14,020 nt of DNA, taken from NCBI GenBank assembly GCA_002293365.1, contig DBDD01000152.1, positions 1 through 14,020 on the forward strand, given 5' to 3'. The translations under genes were made by a program, and so were the position numbers. Every line of letters starts with the position of its first letter. Position 1 is the stretch's first letter. Shown piece after piece: positions 1 to 8,000 of this stretch. The notes under the pieces were generated by a model that was given only the letters and a program-made list of their open reading frames with translations, was not told the DNA's origin and did no database searches. The stretch is from Christensenella sp. UBA941. GTDB lineage: Bacteria; Bacillota; Clostridia; Christensenellales; UBA941.

Positions 1-404
1 GAGTTTACAACGAACATGCGCGGAATCTTGTTTTTCTTGCAGATATCGAAAGCCTTTTCCGTCCCAACTACCACGCCCGCGACCGCGCCCACGGCTATAA
101 GCGCCGCGTCCGCAAAAGCGAGGGCGGAAGCGAGCTCGCCCGCGAAGTCGAAATAACCCGGCGCGTCGATGACATTGAACTTGACGTCCTTCCACATCAA
201 AGGCGCCATCGCGGTGGAAATAGAAATTTGGCGCTTTGTCTCTTCCGGATCGTAGTCCGTAGTCGTGGAGCCGTCTTCGACGCGGCCCTGGCGATCGATC
301 AGCCCGGCGGCATAGAGCATGGCTTCGGCAAGCGTCGTTTTGCCCTCGGAGCCGTGGCCCGTCAGCGCGACAGAGATGATCTTGTTCGGTGTACTGACAT
401 TCAT
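1..404 (-). CDS. Elongation factor G-like GTPase, N-terminal part (runs off left edge)
   Basis: Translating the minus strand from the ATG at 404 gives 134 open residues beginning MNVSTPNKIISVALTGHGSE, with no stop before the window edge. A P-loop (GHGSEGKTT, about residues 16-24) and a G3 motif (VIDAPGYFDF, about residues 75-84) identify a translational GTPase. The P-loop lacks the AHIDAGKTT wording of canonical EF-G, and the DAPGYFDF form resembles the EF-G paralogues (often annotated FusA-like or EF-G II) common in Clostridia. The ribosome binding site GAGGGGG lies 9 bases before the ATG. The gene is 87 bases downstream of the MFS gene and same-strand, but has a promoter of its own in that gap. 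Members of this paralogue group are generally poorly characterised; a canonical ribosomal translocase role should not be assumed. Only the GTP-binding domain is visible, so the C-terminal domains cannot be checked. Confidence 0.85.
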   Translation of the reverse strand, partial: MNVSTPNKIISVALTGHGSEGKTTLAEAMLYAAGLIDRQGRVEDGSTTTDYDPEETKRQISISTAMAPLMWKDVKFNVIDAPGYFDFAGELASALAFADAALIAVGAVAGVVVGTEKAFDICKKNKIPRMFVVN

Positions 405-461
405 ATTCGGTGTCCCCCTCGATTTAATGCGGTGAGCAATACAGACAATTAGCTGTTTATC

Positions 462-490
462 ATTTTAACAGCGCCGTTTGGCGTTGTAAA
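462..490 (-). promoter_or_regulatory. Putative promoter of the EF-G-like gene with a dyad in its spacer
   Basis: On the minus strand, TTTACA (490-485) is followed by a 17-base spacer and TAAAAT (467-462), each one mismatch from consensus. Transcription would start near 455, about 50 bases before the ATG at 404. The promoter abuts the stop codon of the MFS gene (492-494). The spacer holds an inverted repeat (stem 468-475 with 480-487, loop 476-479, one imperfect pair on each strand), which could be an operator or a weak transcript-end hairpin of the MFS gene. Seen directly; function inferred. Confidence 0.5.
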
Positions 491-491
491 G

Positions 492-1652
492 CTATTTGCT
501 GTCGATTTTTCGATTCAGCGCTTCAGACATGACGAGCGCGAGCGCCGTCAGCACGAACAGGAATAATGGATACAGCCATATTCCTATGTAGTCGGCGATC
601 AAGCCGAACAGCGGCGGCATGACGGTAAGGCCCGTATATGCCGACGCCATCTGTACCCCTATGACAGCCTGGGAGTTGTCTTCGCCGAAATTGTTTGGCG
701 TCGAATGTATGATAGCCGGGTAAACCGGCGCGCAGCCAATTCCTATTACGACAAGCCCGTTCAGGCACAGCCAAGGGGCTTCCACGGGGAGCCAAACGGC
801 TAATATGCCTAACGTCGCGACGCCTACTCCAATCCGGATCATATTACGGTCGCCAATTTTGTTGGAAACGAGCCCGCATACAAAACGCCCCGCCGTAATT
901 CCGATATAGAACAGCGCCGCGTAGCTCGCCGCGGTTTCCGCGCTTACGCCCCTATGAAGCGCAAGATAGCTTGCCGCCCACAGCCCCGCCGCGGCTTCCA
1001 TAGCGCAGTAGCAAAAAAAAGCGATAAGCATAAAGACGACGCCGCGAAGCTTTATTATCTCGCCTAATTTTTTGGGCCGCGAGCGCTCTAAACCGGCCGC
1101 CGGGGTTGTCTTTTTCCATAGCGGCAGCGAGAAAAACAGTATCGCCGTCAAAACCATTTGGGCTATGGCCACGCTGCGATAGCCCGTTTGCCAGCCGAAG
1201 CCGCCCGTAAGGCAGTAACTCATTACGTATGGGCTAATGGCCGCGCCCACGCCCCACATACCATGCAAAAAGTTCATATGCCGCGAGGAATAGTTGAGCG
1301 CGACGTAATTGTTCAGCGCCGCGTCGACAGAACCCGCGCCCAAGCCGTAGGGTATTGCCCATAGGCAGAGCATCCAAAAAGCGTTTGAAGCGGAAAAGCC
1401 CCAGAGCGCCGCCGCGGTAAGCAATACGCTAAACGCCGTCACCTTCCCCGCGCCGAGTTTCCGGGTAAGGCGGTCGGAAAAGAGGCTGGAGACGATCGTA
1501 CCGCCGGCGATGATCATCGAAACAACCCCGGCGTAGGAAAGCGGCGCGTTCATCTGTTGCCCGATAACAGGCCACGCCGAACCCAAAAGCGAATCGGGCA
1601 GCCCGAGGCTAATAAACGCGAGGTAGATAAAGGCGATTAGCAGTGTGGCCAT
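492..1652 (-). CDS. MFS permease, probably sugar or sugar alcohol (12 TM)
   Basis: This 386-residue protein belongs to the Major Facilitator Superfamily of inner-membrane secondary transporters. It is almost entirely hydrophobic helices. The first helix carries LGLPDSLLGSAWP, the loop after helix 2 has the MFS-type charged turn SDRLTRKLGAGK, and the C-terminal half repeats the fold (SNKIGDRNMIRIG in the corresponding loop), as expected for two 6-TM bundles. The frame is open up to a TTG at 1664, but the ATG at 1652 is the better start: GGAGG (plus-strand CCTCC at 1658-1662) sits 5 bases before it and overlaps the TTG. It lies 74 bases downstream of mtlD and two genes after a PfkB kinase, all on one strand, so uptake of a hexitol or hexose is the natural guess. 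No specificity residues were recognised; the substrate is inferred from context only. Confidence 0.88.
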   Translation of the reverse strand: MATLLIAFIYLAFISLGLPDSLLGSAWPVIGQQMNAPLSYAGVVSMIIAGGTIVSSLFSDRLTRKLGAGKVTAFSVLLTAAALWGFSASNAFWMLCLWAIPYGLGAGSVDAALNNYVALNYSSRHMNFLHGMWGVGAAISPYVMSYCLTGGFGWQTGYRSVAIAQMVLTAILFFSLPLWKKTTPAAGLERSRPKKLGEIIKLRGVVFMLIAFFCYCAMEAAAGLWAASYLALHRGVSAETAASYAALFYIGITAGRFVCGLVSNKIGDRNMIRIGVGVATLGILAVWLPVEAPWLCLNGLVVIGIGCAPVYPAIIHSTPNNFGEDNSQAVIGVQMASAYTGLTVMPPLFGLIADYIGIWLYPLFLFVLTALALVMSEALNRKIDSK

Positions 1653-1657
1653 TAATG

Positions 1658-1662
1658 CCTCC
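1658..1662 (-). promoter_or_regulatory. Ribosome binding site that fixes the MFS permease start
   Basis: Minus-strand GGAGG, 5 bases before the ATG at 1652. It overlaps the in-frame TTG at 1664, which therefore is unlikely to be the start. Confidence 0.75.
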
Positions 1663-1685
1663 AAACGACTATTCTAATCTTGTAG

Positions 1686-1704
1686 GGGCGCGCATTGCGC
1701 GTCC
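1686..1704. repeat. Intercistronic hairpin behind a TGTAGGGGC motif, between mtlD and the MFS gene
   Basis: GGGCGCGC (1686-1693) and GCGCGTCC (1697-1704) form an 8-base-pair stem with one G-T wobble and an ATT loop. No U-run follows on either strand, so it is not an ordinary intrinsic terminator. It lies 22 bases past the mtlD stop. It could be an RNA-stabilising or processing hairpin that sets the mtlD/MFS expression ratio. The leading TGTAGGGGC (1681-1689) recurs at 13904-13912 in the other repeat-bearing gap, which hints at an interspersed repeat family. Confidence 0.5.
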
Positions 1705-1726
1705 GTGGTCATTATGAATGTCTGGT

Positions 1727-2863
1727 TTATGGGTCGCGGACGGCTTTCTCGTACATTTCGAGTATCCGCGCGTAAACCGGCTCGTCTTCGCCGATTTGGC
1801 AAATTTCTTTCAGCGCCAGCGCCGCGGGCATTTCAAGCGCCTCGTGCGAAAAGCGCAGCGCGAGCGCTATGCCCAGCGCAATACCCGTATAATCGCAGCC
1901 GGATTCCAAACAAAGGCGCAGCGCGCCTGTCATACGGTCGCCCGGGGCCAGCTTGCGGCGCAGATCGCGCCCGACGCGGTATACGGTATCGCCGAGCCGG
2001 CGGTTCGCGAAGCGAAAGAGTAAATCCTCCACATGCGCGTGTAATTCTTCCGAGCCGACGCCGTACTTTTTCGCTAAAGCGTCCGCGCTCGATATCATCG
2101 CGCATCGGACGACGGCTTCGATATCCGGCGTTCCGACGGCCTCCCATATGTACGTTTGGCCTAGATAGTCCCCGCAATAGGCCGCAAACGCGTGCCCCAT
2201 GTTGTGTATGTAGAGCTTGCGCTGTACATAAAACGAAAACGGCGAGTACGGCTTTATGCCCCGTATGGCGGGTATGCCCGCCTTAAACGCGGCGCTATCG
2301 ACAGGAAGAGACGCGTACGCCTCCACGCAGACGCGCAGCTCGTCGCCATCGCGCAATTCCGGCGTTTGAAGCGGCACCATGCGGCCGATCGACGTTTCGA
2401 CCAGGCCCACGCTTTCATCGAACCATGCGCGCGCCGCTTCTGGCAGACGCTCTAAAAGCAGTTCGCGGAAAACGGGCCCGGCGTTTTGTAAATTTTCACA
2501 GATGAGGATATCGAGCGGCGCGCCGCCGTTTTCATATCTTTTATATAGACCCAAAGCGACTGCCGGCGCTATGCGCGGCAAAACATTCGCCCCCACCGCC
2601 GTAGCCATCAAATCGGCGCGGACGATAGCGTCCGCCGCCGCGTGTTCGTCGCGCCCGTCTATCGCCGCCACATTTTCAACCTGAACGTCCGAACAAGATT
2701 CGTTTGCCAAAATGCGCACCGGATACGATCCGCGTTCGTTTAGGGCCTGTACGAGCTCCGTGTTTACGTCGATAAACGTCGTTTGGTAACCGGATTCGAA
2801 GAGCAGCTGGCCTATGAAACCGCGCCCGATATTCCCCGCGCCGTAGAGCACCGCCTTTTTCAT
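1727..2863 (-). CDS. mtlD: Mannitol-1-phosphate 5-dehydrogenase
   Basis: A cytoplasmic enzyme that interconverts D-mannitol 1-phosphate and D-fructose 6-phosphate with NAD(H). The 378 residues match the usual family length of about 380. The Rossmann nucleotide-binding motif GAGNIGRG is at residues 8-15. The polyol-specific long-chain dehydrogenase catalytic signature K-x4-N-x2-H is intact in KLYIHNMGHA (K216, N221, H224). The minus-strand frame is open further upstream to 3016, but that extension lies inside the kinase gene and has no homology-like sequence; the ATG at 2863 puts the Rossmann fold at the N-terminus, as in the family. This start overlaps the kinase stop as ATGA, so the two are probably translationally coupled. 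No mannitol PTS (mtlA/mtlF) is in the window, so how mannitol 1-phosphate arises, or whether the enzyme works in the mannitol-forming direction, is open. Confidence 0.95.
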   Translation of the reverse strand: MKKAVLYGAGNIGRGFIGQLLFESGYQTTFIDVNTELVQALNERGSYPVRILANESCSDVQVENVAAIDGRDEHAAADAIVRADLMATAVGANVLPRIAPAVALGLYKRYENGGAPLDILICENLQNAGPVFRELLLERLPEAARAWFDESVGLVETSIGRMVPLQTPELRDGDELRVCVEAYASLPVDSAAFKAGIPAIRGIKPYSPFSFYVQRKLYIHNMGHAFAAYCGDYLGQTYIWEAVGTPDIEAVVRCAMISSADALAKKYGVGSEELHAHVEDLLFRFANRRLGDTVYRVGRDLRRKLAPGDRMTGALRLCLESGCDYTGIALGIALALRFSHEALEMPAALALKEICQIGEDEPVYARILEMYEKAVRDP

Positions 2864-3855
2864 AGAGCGGCCGCCCATTTGATAATCTCGCCGAGCGGGC
2901 GCATACCGTCGATGGAGTTCGAGTGCGAAAGATTGGCCGCGGCGGCCAGATTCGCGATATGCAGGCCTTCGTCGACCGGCAGATCGTTGGCTATGGCGTA
3001 TAGCATTCCGGCGCAAAAGGCGTCGCCCGCGCCGACCGCGCCTTTTATATAGCCCTCCGGCAGCTTAAGCGACGGCTCGAAGAAAAATTCGCCGGCCTTT
3101 GTCATGGCCCAGCCGCCTTGCGGCGCATGGATGACTACCAGCTCGTTTACTCCGAGCTTTAGAAGCTCGGCGCACGCCGCTTTTACGCGCCCCGCGTCTA
3201 TCTCGCCGCCCTCAACAAGAGGAAACCCGACCGTATTCCCGGCCTCGGCCTCGTTCATAAAAAGCGTATCCGTATAGGGCAAGCTCGGCAGGATAACCTC
3301 TTTATAGCGTTCTCCCGTCTCCGTTACGCAGTCCATCGACGTTTTTACTCCGCGCTTTTTCAGCGTTTTCAATACCTTTGCCATCCCCGTCCCGTGAACG
3401 GGATCGGGCGCGTCAAGGCCGTCGAGTAATAGCGCGTAGCCTACGTGCGCCATGGACGTGCGGATAAGCTCAAAATCGATGGATTCACAGCTAAGCGCGG
3501 CGCAAGCGCCTTGCGCCGTAAAGAATGTACGCGCGCCGGACGTTTTTTCTGTCATAACGTCGGTAAAGGACGTTGGGAGCGTCGGATGAACGCCGATACC
3601 GCCGGCGTCCACGCCCTTCCCGGCGAGCTTGCCGACAAGATATTTCCCGCTGTCGTCATTGCCCACAAGCCCCACCGCGGCCACGGTAAGCTCCGGAGAA
3701 AGCACCTTGAGGCTAACGGACGTATTTGCCGCAAGGCCGCCCACGCTCCGCGAGACGTCGGATATGTTGCTCAGGTTCCCCTTGGGCGGATAGCTGTCGA
3801 TCATTTTGATAACGTCGACGACCAGACTGCCAATAAACGTTACGCCTTTTCGCAT
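2860..3855 (-). CDS. PfkB (ribokinase)-family carbohydrate kinase
   Basis: A cytoplasmic ATP-dependent kinase of a sugar, sugar phosphate or related compound. The 331 residues show the PfkB layout: an N-terminal substrate strand (FIGSLVVDV, residues 7-15), the first signature region GGLAANTS (39-46), the Mg/phosphate motif NEAEAG (201-206) and the second signature with anion hole and catalytic base, GAVGAGDAFCAG (272-283, base D278). The usual DT before GAGD is replaced by GAV, a variant seen in part of the family. The frame is open to a TTG at 3870, but ATG at 3855 is preferred because AAGGTG lies 6 bases before it and the TTG has none. It is the first gene of a leftward operon with mtlD (4-base overlap) and an MFS permease. 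The substrate cannot be read from sequence; a hexose or hexitol linked to fructose 6-phosphate fits the context. Confidence 0.9.
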   Translation of the reverse strand: MRKGVTFIGSLVVDVIKMIDSYPPKGNLSNISDVSRSVGGLAANTSVSLKVLSPELTVAAVGLVGNDDSGKYLVGKLAGKGVDAGGIGVHPTLPTSFTDVMTEKTSGARTFFTAQGACAALSCESIDFELIRTSMAHVGYALLLDGLDAPDPVHGTGMAKVLKTLKKRGVKTSMDCVTETGERYKEVILPSLPYTDTLFMNEAEAGNTVGFPLVEGGEIDAGRVKAACAELLKLGVNELVVIHAPQGGWAMTKAGEFFFEPSLKLPEGYIKGAVGAGDAFCAGMLYAIANDLPVDEGLHIANLAAAANLSHSNSIDGMRPLGEIIKWAAAL

Positions 3856-3883
3856 TTTAAGCACCTTCAAGCAAATATTTGTT

Positions 3884-3895
3884 ATGTCATGACAT
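3884..3895. promoter_or_regulatory. Perfect 12-base palindrome over the start of transcription (operator candidate)
   Basis: ATGTCATGACAT is fully palindromic, overlaps the last bases of the TATAAT box and covers the expected transcription start of the kinase operon. This is a typical repressor position. The binding protein is not known. Confidence 0.45.
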
Positions 3896-3921
3896 TATAC
3901 CATCGCATCAATCGATTGCAA
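3894..3921 (-). promoter_or_regulatory. Promoter of the kinase-mtlD-MFS operon
   Basis: Minus-strand TTGCAA (3921-3916), a 16-base spacer and a perfect TATAAT (3899-3894) lie 39 bases upstream of the kinase ATG. A 10-base palindrome (CAATCGATTG, 3909-3918) covers the -35 end and spacer. Confidence 0.65.
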
Positions 3922-4026
3922 AATAATGTTTATAGTGTGTTGAGTAAAAAAGCGCGTATATGACCAGCACATTCGACGGAATAATACAAATAGCGATAAA
4001 ATTCGATTATTTAGAACGAGAAGGAA

Positions 4027-4055
4027 TTGCTTTTTATATTCAATACTATTATACT
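4027..4055 (+). promoter_or_regulatory. Promoter of the MerR regulator gene
   Basis: TTGCTT (4027-4032), a 17-base spacer and TATACT (4050-4055) predict a start near 4062 and a leader of about 94 bases before the ATG at 4156. Short inverted arms AACGAG (4015-4020) and CTCGTT (4054-4059) flank the promoter. The whole gap 3856-4155 is AT-rich and holds this promoter and the divergent kinase promoter; nothing else was recognised in it. Confidence 0.55.
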
Positions 4056-4141
4056 CGTTATAAAGCTAAAAAATAAACAATATATAGCCGCAATAATTAT
4101 AAACCGCGACGGCAATGCTTCGCACGAAAAGATTACAACAC

Positions 4142-4147
4142 GGGGGA
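4142..4147 (+). promoter_or_regulatory. Ribosome binding site that fixes the MerR start
   Basis: GGGGGA lies 8 bases before ATG 4156. It runs into the alternative ATG at 4147, which leaves that codon without usable spacing. Confidence 0.6.
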
Positions 4148-4155
4148 TGCGCCAA

Positions 4156-5064
4156 ATGAATCAAAAGATGCTCTCGGTCGGCGAATTTTCAAAGATAACG
4201 CGCACAAGCGCTAAAGCGCTGCGGCATTACGATAAAATCGGTTTGCTTTCCCCCATGACCCGCGGCGAAAATAATTACCGTTATTACTCCATACGGCAAT
4301 TGGCGCTGTGCAACGCGATACGCGTTTTGCTGAAGGTAGGCGTGCCGCTAGCGGAGATTAGCGGCTTAAAACGCACGCGTACTCCTGAAATCGTGGACAA
4401 GATTTTGGCGCGCCAAAAAGAAGCGATAAACGCCGAAATAGACAAGCTGAGGGATACCCATATATTGCTGGACACCTTCGCTCTTTCTATTAAACTGGGC
4501 CTGCAAGTCGACGAAAACATCATCTGCATACAGTATCTGCCCGCTGAAAACGTTATTATCGGCGCTCAGAACGATTATTCAAACGGCAAGGACGATTATG
4601 ACGCGCTGTTCGATTTTTATAAATCCGTGAGCGACATGGAAACAACATCGGAATTGGAGCTGCTGTACCCTATCTGGGCCATACACTCTGCGGAAAAGAT
4701 CATAAAGGGCGATTATTCTTATCCGGAGCGCTATTATTTTTATAATCCCAAGGGGCAAGACGAACGGCCCGCCGCGATGTACGCGATCGGCCATATGCGC
4801 GCCGGCTACGGGCAGAACGACGAGCTTTTCGAACGCATAAAATGCTTCATCGATCAGAACGGCTTTGAAATCTGCGGAAACGCCTACGAAGAGTATTTGT
4901 TTAACGAGGTCTGCATCAGGGACGATACGAAGTACCTTTTGCGTATTATGATTACCGTGCGCGAAAAGGGAGCGCACGAGGCAAAGCCCGCCCCGGAGCT
5001 AAATGCTGATTATTTTGGGCTCTATAGCGGAGAAAATCAAGCATATGGTAAAAAGGCTAAATAG
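4156..5064 (+). CDS. MerR-family regulator with GyrI-like effector-binding domain
   Basis: A DNA-binding transcription factor of 302 residues, organised like BmrR. The MerR winged helix-turn-helix is at residues 5-75 (MLSVGEFSKITRTSAKALRH and then YDKIGLL, with RYYS and LAEISG), followed by a helical dimerisation coil (about 80-118) and a GyrI-like small-molecule-binding domain (about 120-270, with AIGHMRAGYG and the motif EICGNAYEEYLFNE). Proteins of this type usually bind hydrophobic or cationic ligands and activate promoters with long spacers. The open frame starts at a TTG at 4027, but that TTG is directly behind an AAGGAA and the first 40 residues lack MerR character; ATG 4156 has GGGGGA 8 bases upstream. 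It is divergent from the kinase operon and overlaps the hybrid kinase gene tail-to-tail by 8 bases. Target and ligand are unknown. Confidence 0.9.
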   Translation: MNQKMLSVGEFSKITRTSAKALRHYDKIGLLSPMTRGENNYRYYSIRQLALCNAIRVLLKVGVPLAEISGLKRTRTPEIVDKILARQKEAINAEIDKLRDTHILLDTFALSIKLGLQVDENIICIQYLPAENVIIGAQNDYSNGKDDYDALFDFYKSVSDMETTSELELLYPIWAIHSAEKIIKGDYSYPERYYFYNPKGQDERPAAMYAIGHMRAGYGQNDELFERIKCFIDQNGFEICGNAYEEYLFNEVCIRDDTKYLLRIMITVREKGAHEAKPAPELNADYFGLYSGENQAYGKKAK

Positions 5065-8000
5065 CATTGCTTCCTTCCATAGGCATGGCTAGCTGTATCG
5101 AGCTGCCTTCGGCCTTCATAGCCGACGCCTTTTCTATCTGCTTCGCCATAATGAAATTATAAAACCGGTCTTTTTGATCCTTGCTAGCGTTATTGAACGC
5201 TATCGCGACTTTGAACCGGGGCCTCCCGTACTCCACCTTTTCTTTGCGCAGCACAACGCCTCCCACAGTTTCGCGCTCACCAATGCTGAAGTCCAGCGAA
5301 ACGCTGTCGCCAGGCATAAGGTCGACGTCGGTGGCAATCAGCATGCCGCCGTCGCTGAAGTTGATCATCTTTGCGTCGGCGGGCTGATCGCCTATTTCCA
5401 GCTCTAGCATCTGCCGGACTTCGACGGCCAGCGATAGGGGCAGCCGGTAACAGTCCCTGCGCTGGGAGCGCTCGATCTTGCCAAGAGGCTCCAGCTTTGC
5501 GTAGGCGACGCCGTCCCTCTCGATTTTTTCAACGCAGCGCGCCGGAATCACAAACATTTCGGATAATTCTTTTTCGATATCGGCTGTGAAATATACCAGA
5601 AACATCTCGTCGCGCGGAAGAGGATAGTAATCGCCGCGATACTTCGGCATTTCGACGACGAAATAGCCGTCGGGGTAGATCTCTGAAACTACCGTCGGCA
5701 GCGACAGCGAGCCTCTTTTTCCTTGTTCGTCAAAGACCCGAAGGTCTACGGATACCTTGGTTCCTTCGGTTAATTTTACGGCGCGCTCTTCGTCTGCGCC
5801 AACCAAAGCCAATTCGGCTTGGATCGAATCCTGCCTATTGTATTCCACGCTAAGCAAGTATTTCCTAAGCTTCCATATCATCTCGTCGAAGTTTATCGGC
5901 TTTCCGATATGGTCGTTCATTCCCGCTTTCAGGCAATTATCGATATCGTCCTTGAAAACGTTCGCCGTCATGGCGATAATGGGGATTTCTTTACACCATT
6001 GCTCGGGTATGGCGCGTATCCGGCGCGTCGCCTCCAGCCCGTCCATTACGGGCATTTGCATATCCATAAACACCATGTCGTACTTGTCCGGCTGGGCTTC
6101 CATCAAAGCCAGCGCCTCGCCGCCGTTTTCGGCGCAGTCTATATCGAGCCCCGTTTCGGATAGAAGCGATAGAACAATTTCCCTGTTGATCTCGATATCT
6201 TCGGCGAGTAAAAGCGTCTTCCCCGCAAACTCGTCGACGTTCTCGCTCTCGCCGCCTTCGTTTGGCCCGCCGAGGCAATCGTTCATACAATCGACGAGCG
6301 CGGATGAAAGGACGGGCTTAACAATGCCCTTGTCCGCGCCGGAGCGCAGCACGGCTTCCTGCAGCTTCTCCCAGTCCGTGGACGCCGTCATGATTATAGC
6401 GCAGCGCTCCCCGCGAGCGCGAATCCATTCGGTTAGCCTCACGCCGTTTATGGACGGCGTATACAGGTCTATGAAGTATACGTCGAAGCCGCCATGCTTT
6501 TCGATTATTTGGCAGGCCGCAGGCCCGTCTCCCGCCGTCTCGCAATACACCTCCATCCTGTCGAAGGACTCCTTGAATTGGCGCCGTGTGAGCCTTGAAC
6601 CGTCTACCACCAGGACGCGAACGTTTTCCCATTGTACGCCGGGCTTTAGCATCGAGCGAAGATTCCGCGCGCCGTTTTGAAGCTTTACGGTGAAGATGAA
6701 GCGCGAGCCTTTGCCAGGCTCGGACTCCACCCATATCCGGCCGCCCATAAGCTCAACAAGGCGCTTTGATATGGCCAGGCCCAGCCCCGTCCCTCCATAC
6801 TCGCGGCTTATGCCGCTCTCGGCTTGCTGGAACGATTGAAATAGCTTGGATTGCTGCTGGGGCGTAATGCCGATACCGCTGTCGGCTACGCCGATTCTGA
6901 TTTCGTTGACTCCGTTTTCCTCGCCTACGAGCGAGACGCCCAAATGTATCTTTCCTTTTTCGGGCGTAAACTTTACGGCGTTCGCCAGGAGGTTTGTGAT
7001 AATCTGCGTCAGGCGCTGATCGTCGCCGATTACGAATCGCGGCACGTTGCCGTCCATGCTGACCGTGAAATGTTGGTTTTTCTCGTTTACGCGATAGCTG
7101 ATAACCGATATCACCTTTTGCAGCATCTGCTCGAAGTTGAATTCCAGCGGCGAAAGCTCGAGCTTTCGCGATTCGATTTTGGACATGTCGAGGATGTCGT
7201 TGATTACGCCGAGCAAGTGGGTCGACGCTTCTTCGATTTTCCCTAGGGAGTAGTTCTTGCGCTTAACCTCGGCGGATCGCAGGCCGATCGCCGTCATTCC
7301 GATTACGGCGTTTAGCGGCGTGCGCATCTCGTGGCTCATGCTGGATAAGAACTCGCTTTTAGCCAGATTGGCGGACTGCGCCTCGTCTAGCGCGTGCTGT
7401 AGCTCCGCGGCGGTCGCGTTTAGCTCTTTTTCCATTTCGTGGCGAATCATCGCGTCGGCAATCAGCTCGCTTGCCGAGCGCAATGTGGCCTCCTCGCTTG
7501 GCGAGAAGCGCCTCCGTTTTTTGCAGTCGTCGAATCCGACCGAGCCCCAGAACTGCCCCTTAAGAAAGATCGGCATAACCGCGATCGACAGTACGCCTTG
7601 CGGCGACAGCAAGTTTCGTTCGTCTATCGGCAGCTCGTCGACGATGCAGTTTACGCATCGCCCGTTTGAAAGCGCCTCTTCCCATGTCGGCACGTCGGCG
7701 TATTCGACTTCTATAGCGGAGCTCGCGAACGGCTCCGAGCGCCCCACTCCCGTCCATCCGTAGATTTCGCGGTAGCAAAGCCGCCCGTCCTTCATGAAAT
7801 TCCGGAATATGTAGGTGCGGTCTACCTCTACCGCCTTCGCCATAATCTGCATTGAGCGCAGCAGATCGCTGTCGAAGGTATCGGCTGTGGAGGCCAGCAT
7901 CGTGGAGGATACTTGGTTTACCGCCTGTAAAAGCTGGTTCTTCCGGCTAATCTCGGCCATCATACTCTTCGCGTTCTCTTCAGCCAAACGGATTTTATGC

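Noticed and set aside
228..452. 74-residue plus-strand ORF near the left edge
   Set aside because: It is antisense to the EF-G-like gene, which has clear GTPase motifs and a strong ribosome binding site.
1705..2286. 193-residue plus-strand ORF antisense to mtlD, and similar Arg/Ala/Pro-rich ORFs opposite other genes
   Set aside because: Composition is that of high-GC antisense frames, with no family motifs, and each lies opposite a well-supported gene.
2864..3016. N-terminal extension of mtlD inside the kinase gene
   Set aside because: It is arginine-rich shadow sequence of the kinase frame; the Rossmann motif requires a start at 2863, which also makes the ATGA overlap.
4027..4155. 40-residue N-terminal extension of the MerR regulator from a TTG start
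   Set aside because: The TTG has its purine-rich site directly adjacent with no spacing, it is the -35 box of a good promoter, and the MerR fold begins only after 4156.
5757..6680. 307-residue plus-strand ORF opposite the receiver domains
   Set aside because: Serine-rich antisense reading of the hybrid kinase; no recognisable motif and the minus-strand frame is clearly coding.
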